Positions 8,494 through 16,320 of a DNA stretch of 36,978 nt are shown piece by piece. Below the pieces are notes generated by a model. It saw only the letters and a list, made by a program, of their open reading frames with translations, had not been told where the DNA came from and made no database searches. The translations under genes were made by a program, and so were the position numbers. How positions within the stretch are numbered: position 1 is the first letter of the stretch; every line of letters begins with the position of its first letter. Origin of the DNA: Lachnospiraceae bacterium (GTDB lineage: Bacteria; Bacillota; Clostridia; Lachnospirales; Lachnospiraceae); NCBI GenBank assembly GCA_017524035.1, contig JAFWUY010000098.1:1-36978 (forward strand). The letters are read 5' to 3'.

Positions 8494-9875
8494 CCCTGTA
8501 TCCTCAGTCCCTTGGGGTAATGGTTCTTGATGATCCCGCCGGAGACCTTGCCCCAGCCGAGCGAATATCCGCCCGCGCTTATCAGACACCAGCCCTTTCC
8601 TTCACCCGAAAGAGTCATCCCCTTAACAAAGCTCTCGGCCTCGTCTTCTCCCACTCTCTTTGAAAGACGCACATCACCTTCTCCGAGAACAAGTGCCAGG
8701 GCATGTGCCGGCTCGAACCTGTCCTTTTTGAACGTGCCTATATGAAGTCCGCACCTGGCAACCTTAAGGCCCGAAAGGGCCGGCGTATCCGCGGGCATTA
8801 TGAAAAGATTATCGCCGAAAAGTCTGAACCTGTCCTTTGCAGATGTGATCAGCGCTGCCGCTTCCTCCGTAAGTGTTTCGGAAAGAAATTCGTCCAGTGC
8901 CTTTCTGTTCTTTACATCGGATGAGGGCTCATATCCTCCGGGAGGCAGAAGGTCCGCAGTGCTTCCTTCCTTTTCGAGAAGTGCGGCAAAATGTCCCTCG
9001 CCGTTAAAATACATCGGCCATACGCGCACGGCATCACGGCAGGACCCGAAACCGTCACGGAGCCCCTCCGCTTTCTCTTTGAAAAAGTCCGTGTTCAGGA
9101 GCTTCATGTCGGGATGCTTTTCGATAAGTCCAGAAACCCTGTCCTCATTTTCCGCTCTTTCAAATGTGCAGGTGGAATAGAGCAGGATCCCACCGCTCTT
9201 AAGACAGGTGTAAGCATCTTCAAGGATCGATTCCTGTCTCCCGGCACACATGTTTACATTTTCCCTGCTCCACTGTGACACCGCATCGGAATTTTTCCTG
9301 AACAGCCCCTCTCCGGAACAGGGAGCATCGACGATCACGATATCGAAATATCCCGGAAATCTTTCCGAAAGTCTCTCCGGCGATTCGTTCAGCACTACGG
9401 CATTGGTGATGCCCATTCTCTCGATATTGCCGGACAGAACGGCGCATCTGTTTTTTACGATCTCATTGGAAAAAAGAATACCCTTTCCCGCCATTGCGGA
9501 TGCTGCCTGAGTTGATTTTCCTCCCGGCGAAGCACACAGATCGAGAACCTTCATTCCTTCCTTCAGATATCCGCCGCTCCTGAGAATTGCTCCCGGGATC
9601 ATTGCACCCGGATCCTGGATATAATATGCTCCCGCATCGTGGAAAGGTCTTCTTCCGGGTACGCATTCGGGATCGAAGAGATATCCGTCCTCTTCGTAGG
9701 AAAGCTTTTCAAGCTTTATTTCCGAAACAAGATCCGCTCCTCCGGCCGCCGCTTTCTTGAGAGGGTTCAGCCTGAGTGCCTTTACTGCCTCTTCCTCACA
9801 GGCATGCTCAAGAAGAAGGGTTTCCTCTTCTCCGATCATTTCCCTTATTCCGTTTAAGAATTCTTCAGGCAGCAT
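8490..9875 (-). CDS. RsmF/RsmB-like 16S rRNA (cytosine-C5) methyltransferase
   Basis: A 461-residue SAM-dependent RNA m5C methyltransferase of the NOL1/NOP2/Sun family. SAM-binding motif I is LDLCASPGGKST (111-122). Motif IV, VDAPCSGEG (182-190), contains the release cysteine C186, and motif VI, LYSTCTFE (232-239), contains the catalytic cysteine C236. The extra C-terminal region after about residue 290 looks like the RsmF-type PUA-like extension and ends in a GWGKVSGGIIKNHYPKGLR segment. This architecture fits RsmF (YebU) better than RsmB, which has an N-terminal NusB-like domain that is missing here. Its stop overlaps the start of the pseudouridine synthase gene, and 17 bp separate it from the arginase-like gene upstream. 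The exact 16S position modified is inferred only. Confidence 0.9.
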   Translation of the reverse strand: MLPEEFLNGIREMIGEEETLLLEHACEEEAVKALRLNPLKKAAAGGADLVSEIKLEKLSYEEDGYLFDPECVPGRRPFHDAGAYYIQDPGAMIPGAILRSGGYLKEGMKVLDLCASPGGKSTQAASAMAGKGILFSNEIVKNRCAVLSGNIERMGITNAVVLNESPERLSERFPGYFDIVIVDAPCSGEGLFRKNSDAVSQWSRENVNMCAGRQESILEDAYTCLKSGGILLYSTCTFERAENEDRVSGLIEKHPDMKLLNTDFFKEKAEGLRDGFGSCRDAVRVWPMYFNGEGHFAALLEKEGSTADLLPPGGYEPSSDVKNRKALDEFLSETLTEEAAALITSAKDRFRLFGDNLFIMPADTPALSGLKVARCGLHIGTFKKDRFEPAHALALVLGEGDVRLSKRVGEDEAESFVKGMTLSGEGKGWCLISAGGYSLGWGKVSGGIIKNHYPKGLRIQG

Positions 9876-9892
9876 TTAAAATTCCGGGAAGA

Positions 9893-10630
9893 TCACTTAT
9901 CTTCCGTTATCTCTTTCAATATCATTAATAGTTTCATGTCCGATGACATATTCCCGGAGCGGATTTCATCCGTATAGCCCGGATCGCTTTCGGAAAGTCC
10001 TCCGCATATATCCGCACCGATCACCCTGCGCCCATACGCAAGTCCCTCGAGAAGCTTTGACAGCTCATCCAAAGTAAGATCACCCTGATCCCAGTTTGTG
10101 ATGCACTCCGATCTGTTCATCACATCCTTGTCTACGGAGATATACAGGGGAAATACATCACCCGTAAAGCCTCTGCCCCTGTAAACGCATCCGGTCAGCT
10201 TTCTCCCGGCTTCGGTAAGCATTGTTTCTTCGCCGCCCTCTTCGAACTTTTCGGGACCGATAACCGTGAGCGTTCCGAGATGTTCATCTTTTTCGAGCAC
10301 TTCCCTTGCCCAGCTTCCGCAGCTTAAGAGCCCTCCGAAGGAAGCCTCCTGCATATCGGTATGATGGTCGACGAGAAGAAGATCGTAAGGCTCATCGATA
10401 AAGGAAGTAAATACTCTCGAAAGATAATGATAGTTGCCCGTATCGATCAGATGTATTCCGGATGCGGGTGCGGCGATCCCGGACAGTCTTTCCCTGATGA
10501 TGCGGTATGCCTCATCATCGCAGTACATATTCCTTCCCTCGACATCCTTCATGGAAATTCTGACAGGATTGTCACAAATTCCGGCTTTGAAAAGGATGCC
10601 CGCAAGATCTTCCGGATAAGTATCATTCAT
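9893..10630 (-). CDS. Arginase/agmatinase-fold (ureohydrolase-like) protein
   Basis: A protein of about 245 residues with metal-binding signatures of the ureohydrolase superfamily (arginase, agmatinase, formimidoylglutamase). They are a candidate first ligand histidine in TGNYHYLS (H68), DHHTD (88-92) and SVDKD (165-169), then GADICGG (205-211). These match the order of GGDHS, DAHxD and SxDxD in the family, although the first motif is divergent. It is shorter than typical arginases (about 300). The substrate is unknown. The start is uncertain. The first ATG (10628-10630) has no ribosome site, whereas GGAGG (10659-10663) is spaced 7 nt before an in-frame ATC at 10649-10651, which would add IRLIVTD, a plausible first beta strand. 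It lies just after a PTPS-related membrane protein in one operon. Confidence 0.72.
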   Translation of the reverse strand: MNDTYPEDLAGILFKAGICDNPVRISMKDVEGRNMYCDDEAYRIIRERLSGIAAPASGIHLIDTGNYHYLSRVFTSFIDEPYDLLLVDHHTDMQEASFGGLLSCGSWAREVLEKDEHLGTLTVIGPEKFEEGGEETMLTEAGRKLTGCVYRGRGFTGDVFPLYISVDKDVMNRSECITNWDQGDLTLDELSKLLEGLAYGRRVIGADICGGLSESDPGYTDEIRSGNMSSDMKLLMILKEITEDK

Positions 10631-10641
10631 GTCGGTAACGA

Positions 10642-12474
10642 TCAGTCTGATGATGTCACCTCCGTCTTCATGCTTTTTCCGTTTACATACACCGCGATGC
10701 AGATGAAGATAAAGGTAAGAACCGAAAGAATCTCGGATATCCTCCAGAGCGCCGGCACGGAGAATTTCATCACAAAGCTTCCGTCAAATCCCGCGGGAAG
10801 ACCGGTCACAACTCTTCCGTCCTCACTCTGATAAGTATCGAGCACCTGTCCGTTTTCCGTAACGGACTTATATCCCTTGTAGTAAACAACGGGAAAGATG
10901 ACTAAGCCCTCTCCGTTATCCGCGGATGCATCTACAGTCCATCTGTAGTTTACGATCTCAAATCCTTCGATAACGGCACCGCCTATGGCAAGAGGCGCCC
11001 TCTCATAATCGGCTTCACGATTCCATGCCACGGGATAATAAAGCTCATCCCCGACAATGCCTATATCACTTCCGGTATTTATCCGTACATGTCTGTTTTC
11101 GCTGCAGGCCCTGCATTCAAGGACAAGCGCGGGTACCAGTGCGAGAACCGCAAGCAGAGCGGCGAGGCACAGGCCCATACGGCGGTTCCTCATAATAACA
11201 TCCCTCACAAGCATGGCTCCTAAGAATACGGTCAGAACGGATGCAATCCCTATATATCTCCACGAAAACTGAATGCTGCAAAGAAGTGCGGTCAGCGCAT
11301 CATGTCTCGATTCGATATATGTCCAGGGGAAATATCTGCTCGATATAAAGAGCGCGATGCCTGCGAGAATGAACAGATACAGTTTTACCGCAGAAACCGC
11401 GGATAAACCTTTCTTAACGGATCCGTTCCTAACGGATGCTGCAAAACGTATAACCGCCGAAACCGCATATGCGGCAAGCACAGCCGTAAGTGCGGCACCT
11501 ATCGCGGTAGGCATCCTCAGTTCGATCGCAATTCCGGATCCGCTTCCCGAAGGGATCAGCTCAAGAAGCTCCCTCCATCCCGGATAGAATCCTCTCATCG
11601 TATATGACGATCCGCTCACGAGATAAGTATCACTCCTCATATAATCAAGCATCGGAAGAAGTGCATATGCCGACAGACCGGCGAAAATCACAACCGCCGT
11701 CACAAGTCTTCCGAATACCTTCGGAGTAAAGGTCTTCCTGATGAGAATAAGTGAGGTGACGAGCAGAAGCGCCGTCACGATCATTGTCGTAAGAACATGC
11801 GAACACGCAAGAAGGGCCATCCCCGCTCCGAGAGGCAGTGCGCACTTTATGATGTCAAAATGCGGTCTTTTTTCCGGAGACTCATATGTATAGATCCTTG
11901 CGAAGCCGTATATGACAAGGGGAAGCACCGCCATTGCGGTGTACTCTCCTATCGCGTCCCTGATGTAGATATTCGTGAGTCTGTAAACGGAAAGGGTATA
12001 GAGAAACGAAGCTACCGCAGCGGGAATGCATCCCGCATTTCCTTCCTTGCATGTACATAAGCCCTCCGACGTCTTCGAAGGCGAAACACATCCGAGGAAT
12101 CCCTTTACGCAAAGGTACGCCATGACCGCAGTCACGATATTGGTAAGTATCACATAAACGGTGTAGGTTATGCCGAGCGGCATACCGAGAATATGAAGAA
12201 CAGCCGGAAGGTACAGATTCAGATCCGGATAGAAAACCGGCATCGCATACCCTGTGCCGCCGTTCATTACAAAGTAGATCCTTGCGGGGAAATACCCTGC
12301 CCTGAGAGTATCCGCAAGGGCTGCGATCCTTCTGAGATGGATCAGCTTATCCTGATAATCGGGAAGAATATCGTATCCGAAAAATGCCGTGACACAGGAA
12401 AGCACGATCCCGGCAGTTACGATCAGAAATGAAATTGTACATTTCTTATTCCGGGAACCCGTTTCCGATATCAC
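10642..12474 (-). CDS. Large polytopic membrane protein, PTPS-related/GT-C glycosyltransferase-like
   Basis: A 610-residue membrane protein that resembles the '6-pyruvoyl-tetrahydropterin synthase related' membrane family, whose layout is that of GT-C-type lipid-linked glycosyltransferases. After a first helix (about 14-33), an extracellular loop carries D-K-L-I-H-L-R-R (42-49), then YFPARI and a MPVFYPDLNLYLP segment (78-90). Roughly ten more helices follow, then a soluble extracellular domain of about 110 residues (about 455-575) and a final helix (about 580-600). The stop of the upstream DUF6020-like gene overlaps its start (ATGA at 12471-12474), and 11 bp separate it from the arginase-like ATG. 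A role in envelope polysaccharide assembly is inferred from fold and neighbours, not shown. Confidence 0.7.
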   Translation of the reverse strand: MISETGSRNKKCTISFLIVTAGIVLSCVTAFFGYDILPDYQDKLIHLRRIAALADTLRAGYFPARIYFVMNGGTGYAMPVFYPDLNLYLPAVLHILGMPLGITYTVYVILTNIVTAVMAYLCVKGFLGCVSPSKTSEGLCTCKEGNAGCIPAAVASFLYTLSVYRLTNIYIRDAIGEYTAMAVLPLVIYGFARIYTYESPEKRPHFDIIKCALPLGAGMALLACSHVLTTMIVTALLLVTSLILIRKTFTPKVFGRLVTAVVIFAGLSAYALLPMLDYMRSDTYLVSGSSYTMRGFYPGWRELLELIPSGSGSGIAIELRMPTAIGAALTAVLAAYAVSAVIRFAASVRNGSVKKGLSAVSAVKLYLFILAGIALFISSRYFPWTYIESRHDALTALLCSIQFSWRYIGIASVLTVFLGAMLVRDVIMRNRRMGLCLAALLAVLALVPALVLECRACSENRHVRINTGSDIGIVGDELYYPVAWNREADYERAPLAIGGAVIEGFEIVNYRWTVDASADNGEGLVIFPVVYYKGYKSVTENGQVLDTYQSEDGRVVTGLPAGFDGSFVMKFSVPALWRISEILSVLTFIFICIAVYVNGKSMKTEVTSSD

Positions 12475-14309
12475 TTTGCTTCCTCCGTTTTTTTCTCCGA
12501 CAAAGCCACAGCCGTCAGTATCGGAAGTGCCGCTATGAAAGGATAGATATACCTGAAATTGACGCAGGGTCCGAGGAACATGGTCATCAGGTAAAAGAAC
12601 GGATATGAAAATACCGCGATGCTCTTTTTATTTCTTTTGTAGATGATGATGAACAGATCAAGCACAAAGAACCAGAAATAAAACGCGGGCTTCATAAGGA
12701 CAGATACCACCGGCCACTTCAGATACGAATTGCCGTTAACGATATGGGAATACATTCTTTCCAACGAAGGAAGATATGAGTGCGAAGGAATACCCTCCTT
12801 AAGCGCGGCATTCGGCGAAGCATTGAATGTGTACAGCAGTCCGAGATCACTGTCATCACCGTATCCGAGCATCTCCGCATGAGACCTGTCGCCGACATAC
12901 CAGTAGCCTATGGTAAGACCAAGGAACGCATCGAGAAAATCATTGGGATATGCTTTCCCGATCGTTATATAGTCCGCGATCAGAGTGTTGGCTTCACCGA
13001 TCCAGGCAGAGGAGTTATAAGCGGAAACAGCCGATTTGGCTCCGTCCGCTATCCAGGGATAATAGTCACCCCAGCTGCATTCCGGTATGTATCTGCAGAG
13101 GATATTTCTCTGTTCCTGTGTCAGATTGTCGTTCTGATATTTGGTGACCCTTACCATCTGCATAATGGGAACACTGTATTTCTCTGTCTCGGAACCCGGT
13201 ATTGCATTCATGCATGTTCTGATAAGGGTTTTGGAACCGAGCCCGGCTGCGATCATAAGGACCGTCAGAAGGATCGTGAGCACTTTCCTTTTGACCCCGT
13301 CCCCCGCAAGAAGAAATGCGGGGATCAGAAAAACAAGCGCATAGGATGCGTTGTTTCTGAAAAGGATGTTCAGAATGCCGGTCACGATAAAGAGAACCGT
13401 CAAAGGCGCCGAAGGCTTTTCCGTCATGCGCTTCACCGTCAGAATCATGAACACAAAGAAAGCCGTGAACAGAATGTCCTTGGTCATGCTTATGGCAAGG
13501 ATGGGGTTGTATGGAAGAAGCGCGAACATCAAAAACCAGATGACCGCAGGGATCCTGCCCGATCTCCTGAGTACAAAGGTGATCCCCGCACTGATCGATG
13601 ATGCAAGTACGATGCTCTGAAGTATGGCAAATATCGCCATTCCCGCTGCGGGCGAGCCGAGTCTGCATCCGAGCAGATAAAACATCCTTATCAGAAAGGT
13701 GTGTGTGAGCGGCTGATATTCAAAGAACCATATGTATCCCCTGACAGCCTCTTCGCACTGCCTGTTGAAATCATAGCTCATGATCGCGGGATAATACGCA
13801 AGAAAAGCGGGAAACCAGAAAAGCTCCAGCCCCGCAAGTCCCATAAAGAACGACTTCTTTTCATTAACCCCGGCTTTTCCGGAAGACTTTCCGAAAGAAT
13901 ACTTTCCTTCAACTGCCCTGAACAGTCTGTAGGTGAACGGAAGTATAAGAAGCGAAACGCACAGACCGCACAAAAGGATGACCGCCTTGCCCTTGATTCC
14001 CGGCGCCGTCATCTCTCTGAGTTCAAACTGAACACCCATGTCTGTCGCAATACCGAAAAGAGCTCCGTACACAAATGCGTACCTGAGCATCTTGACCGAA
14101 GCATGTCCGTCCTTTGCGATAAGTCCGAGCAGTCCCGTCTGAATCATGAATATCAGTACAATGGATACAGCAGATAAAAGAAAACCGTACGATCCGGGCT
14201 CCTTACCCGAATCACGGACAAGAAAGCACAGTCCGCAGAAGCTGAAAAAAGTGAGCAGGATCGCAGGAACTATTGCTTTATGATCTTTTTTGTACACTTC
14301 AAAAAACAT
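12471..14309 (-). CDS. DUF6020-like polytopic membrane protein
   Basis: A 612-residue protein from the ATG at 14307-14309. The open frame extends 18 codons further upstream to a TTG, but that segment is not hydrophobic and overlaps the previous gene. About 13 hydrophobic segments are present. Distinctive conserved-looking stretches are FLAYYPAIMSYDFNRQ (extracellular loop after a helix), QPLTHTFLIRM, SMTKDILFTAF and FRNNASYALVF; together these match the DUF6020 family of Firmicutes membrane proteins as I recall it. Function is unknown; the layout recalls GT-C or mannosyltransferase-type enzymes. No Shine-Dalgarno precedes the ATG. Instead TGCTATAAT lies 6 bases upstream, predicting a leaderless mRNA. 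The stop overlaps the next gene's start. Confidence 0.72.
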   Translation of the reverse strand: MFFEVYKKDHKAIVPAILLTFFSFCGLCFLVRDSGKEPGSYGFLLSAVSIVLIFMIQTGLLGLIAKDGHASVKMLRYAFVYGALFGIATDMGVQFELREMTAPGIKGKAVILLCGLCVSLLILPFTYRLFRAVEGKYSFGKSSGKAGVNEKKSFFMGLAGLELFWFPAFLAYYPAIMSYDFNRQCEEAVRGYIWFFEYQPLTHTFLIRMFYLLGCRLGSPAAGMAIFAILQSIVLASSISAGITFVLRRSGRIPAVIWFLMFALLPYNPILAISMTKDILFTAFFVFMILTVKRMTEKPSAPLTVLFIVTGILNILFRNNASYALVFLIPAFLLAGDGVKRKVLTILLTVLMIAAGLGSKTLIRTCMNAIPGSETEKYSVPIMQMVRVTKYQNDNLTQEQRNILCRYIPECSWGDYYPWIADGAKSAVSAYNSSAWIGEANTLIADYITIGKAYPNDFLDAFLGLTIGYWYVGDRSHAEMLGYGDDSDLGLLYTFNASPNAALKEGIPSHSYLPSLERMYSHIVNGNSYLKWPVVSVLMKPAFYFWFFVLDLFIIIYKRNKKSIAVFSYPFFYLMTMFLGPCVNFRYIYPFIAALPILTAVALSEKKTEEAK

Positions 14310-14315
14310 AAGGAA

Positions 14316-14324
14316 ATTATAGCA
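14316..14324 (-). promoter_or_regulatory. Extended -10 promoter for a probably leaderless transcript
   Basis: Minus-strand TGCTATAAT occupies 14316-14324. The DUF6020-like ATG follows after six bases, so the expected transcription start falls on or beside the start codon. No TTGACA-like -35 is visible. The site overlaps the end of the upstream gene (stop at 14338) closely enough to act as an internal operon promoter. Confidence 0.5.
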
Positions 14325-14337
14325 TAAAACGCTCTGT

Positions 14338-15030
14338 TTACATATGATAGGTCGAAAGCACAAATATCAGTTTCCAGGCACCGCAGAGGAAAAGAACGGT
14401 TCCGGGAACAAGTCCGTATATAACGGGTGCATCATCCTTTTCTCCGGTCGGCGGCAGTCTTAAAAAAGGCATTGCGATAAAGTACCCCGCCGCAAAAAGA
14501 AAGCCCTCGAAAGCGGGAGTGATGAATCCGAGAAGCACGCTTGCCGCGGAAAGAGCCGCACACACAAGCACAGTCCCGTACTCCTCTTTCTTACGCGAAA
14601 AGAAAACAAGCATCAGAATTCCCGCACATATGATCCATGTCGGAAACCAGGTGACAAATGCGTTCCGCTTATCATAAAGCGAAAGAATCGTGCCTCCCGT
14701 AAACGGAGCGATCAGCCTGTCGGGGCGTGCGTAAAAGGAAAATGCGGAAACGGCCAGGAAAAACAGTGCGGAGCTTCCAAGGCCTGACTTAAGCACAAGA
14801 GAAGGAACGATCAAAAGTACGATCATCAGGATTACAAGCGCCAGATCAACGATCACATTCCAGCCTTCCCTGGAAAGAGCACCGGTCCTGATGAACAGGG
14901 AATATCCCGCACCTGCCGAGGTATTGGTATCGTGAACCGCAAGCACGGAAAGAGCAAATACGATCAGTGCTTCAAGACACAGGATGATATCGATATTTCT
15001 TTTTTTCGAAATAAAACCGGTCATCTTCAT
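14338..15030 (-). CDS. Polytopic membrane protein of unknown function
   Basis: A 230-residue protein with about seven hydrophobic segments (roughly 13-33, 55-78, 83-100, 128-147, 155-172, 172-190 and 207-226). I do not recognise the family. An early loop contains HDTNTSAGAGYSLFIRTG and a middle loop SFYARPDRLIAPFTGG. The start ATG (15028-15030) overlaps the stop of the upstream DUF6056-like gene, so it is translationally coupled to it. The size and position between two larger membrane proteins suggest an accessory subunit, but nothing in the sequence proves this. Confidence 0.7.
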   Translation of the reverse strand: MKMTGFISKKRNIDIILCLEALIVFALSVLAVHDTNTSAGAGYSLFIRTGALSREGWNVIVDLALVILMIVLLIVPSLVLKSGLGSSALFFLAVSAFSFYARPDRLIAPFTGGTILSLYDKRNAFVTWFPTWIICAGILMLVFFSRKKEEYGTVLVCAALSAASVLLGFITPAFEGFLFAAGYFIAMPFLRLPPTGEKDDAPVIYGLVPGTVLFLCGAWKLIFVLSTYHM

Positions 15031-16193
15031 ACCACTATCAGATACATAACCGCAGCCGATGAGGCGAGCAGCATTATGGGAAGAACAAAACGCACCGCAT
15101 TTTTCTTTTCACGCAGCACTTCGCTTATCAGCGAAACCGATACGGCTTCTATAAGGACACATGTTCCGAATGCGGAACGGTCGGGATAATGCGGTGATGC
15201 GATCATGGCGCCGTATGAAAGAAATGCTCCGAGCAGGATCACGGCATTTCCCGTGGAAAGCTTCTTACCAACCACTATCCTGTGTGCGATAAGCGCACCG
15301 GCAAGAATCGCAAGCGATGGAAAGAGATAATCTCCCGCCCCTTTAAGCATCTGGAGAAGTCTTTCGGGAAGGGTGAGCGCAAGGTCATCCCCCGAGCCGG
15401 TCTTCCTCACAAAATTACCGGGAGCCAGGATGCAGAAGCACGAACCTATAAACGATGTGACCACTCCTTCTATCATCCATATCTTCCTGGAGCGGGGTGC
15501 ACCGCTGCGTATGCAGACATATGTGACAAGCGCCGCGGCAAGACATGCGGACGGTCCCATGCTCTCGGTGCTCCATCCGGTCACAAGGCCAAGAACCGGA
15601 ATGAACGCGCAGACAAACGGAATATCTTTTTTGTCCTTATCAAGCACCCTCAGATAAATGATATAGAAAAGAATTATCCAGACCGATGAATAAACATAGT
15701 TTGCGCATCCCGCCTGCCAGAGCATACTCATCCTGAAATTGGGGCAGCAGGAGATCAGAAGTCCGAAGGCAAGAGCAAATTCCGAAATGTACTCTGTTCT
15801 GTCTTTTGCGGGAAAGCCGCTTCCCGAAGAGATCCTTGCGGCCAGGCACATAAGCGCCGCCAGTGCCAGGGATGTAACGGTGTTTATAACATCGGCGGAT
15901 CTTTCGCCGCTCATCAAAAGCAGCTGGAGAATACCGTGCGTAAAGGATCTTCCTCCCCAGTTTTTGTAGTGCCAGACCTGGGAACCGAAGATGTCTCCGA
16001 TGCCGCTCAGAGACTTTCCGCTCCGAAGATCGGTGGAATACCACAGGTCATCCATCATGAAGGGAACTCTCACATTGGACAGAAATAAAAGTAACGCCGC
16101 AAGAACGGTCGCAGTCACACAGACAAGTGACAGTACCGCAGCAAGGGGCGTCATCCCGAAGATTATTCTTTTTTCTTTTTCAATCTTTTTCAT
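15027..16193 (-). CDS. DUF6056-like polytopic membrane protein
   Basis: A 388-residue membrane protein resembling the DUF6056 family. It has a first helix (about 16-38), then an extracellular loop with PFMMDDLWYSTDL (44-56) and QVWHYKNWGGRSFTHGILQLL (72-92). The paired acidic DD motif and the W-GGRS-H motif are typical of this family as I know it and recall GT-C-type glycosyltransferases. About nine further helices follow. It is the first gene of the chain that runs down to the J-domain gene. The start ATG lacks a strong ribosome site (only AAAG about 10 bases before), and a TATAAT lies 18 bases upstream, so its leader is very short. Confidence 0.68.
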   Translation of the reverse strand: MKKIEKEKRIIFGMTPLAAVLSLVCVTATVLAALLLFLSNVRVPFMMDDLWYSTDLRSGKSLSGIGDIFGSQVWHYKNWGGRSFTHGILQLLLMSGERSADVINTVTSLALAALMCLAARISSGSGFPAKDRTEYISEFALAFGLLISCCPNFRMSMLWQAGCANYVYSSVWIILFYIIYLRVLDKDKKDIPFVCAFIPVLGLVTGWSTESMGPSACLAAALVTYVCIRSGAPRSRKIWMIEGVVTSFIGSCFCILAPGNFVRKTGSGDDLALTLPERLLQMLKGAGDYLFPSLAILAGALIAHRIVVGKKLSTGNAVILLGAFLSYGAMIASPHYPDRSAFGTCVLIEAVSVSLISEVLREKKNAVRFVLPIMLLASSAAVMYLIVV

Positions 16194-16211
16194 AGCCGGA
16201 TATCTTTATAG

Positions 16212-16217
16212 ATTATA
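16212..16217 (-). promoter_or_regulatory. Putative -10 box ahead of the polysaccharide-type operon
   Basis: Minus-strand TATAAT lies 18 bases before the DUF6056-like start codon, in the AT-rich context TGATATATAATCT. No convincing -35 is visible. It lies downstream of the permease-gene terminator at 16254-16273, so it would start the operon of nine genes transcribed to 5437. Confidence 0.45.
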
Positions 16218-16253
16218 TATCATATCCGCCAAAAAGTCCTTATATGCGAAAGA

Positions 16254-16273
16254 ACTCCGGCCATTGCCGGAGT
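16254..16273 (-). terminator. Rho-independent-type hairpin after the ABC permease gene
   Basis: A perfect stem ACTCCGGC / GCCGGAGT (8 bp) with the four-base loop CATT lies between the permease stop (16321) and the next operon. On the minus strand it is followed by TTCTTTC rather than a pure T-run, so it is a moderate terminator. Confidence 0.6.
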
Positions 16274-16302
16274 CTTTCAAAAGATTTCAGGGGAAGAATG
16301 TC

Positions 16303-16317
16303 CGGATGGAACATCCG
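16303..16317. repeat. Second hairpin immediately after the ABC permease stop codon
   Basis: CGGATG-GAA-CATCCG forms a 6-bp stem with a three-base loop a few bases past the permease stop. There is no T-run. It may stabilise the 3' end in tandem with the larger hairpin at 16254-16273. Confidence 0.45.
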
Positions 16318-16320
16318 TCA

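Noticed and set aside
12780-13601. A 273-codon plus-strand open frame
   Set aside because: Antisense to the DUF6020-like gene; rich in Arg, His and Lys as expected for the complement of hydrophobic codons; no start signal.
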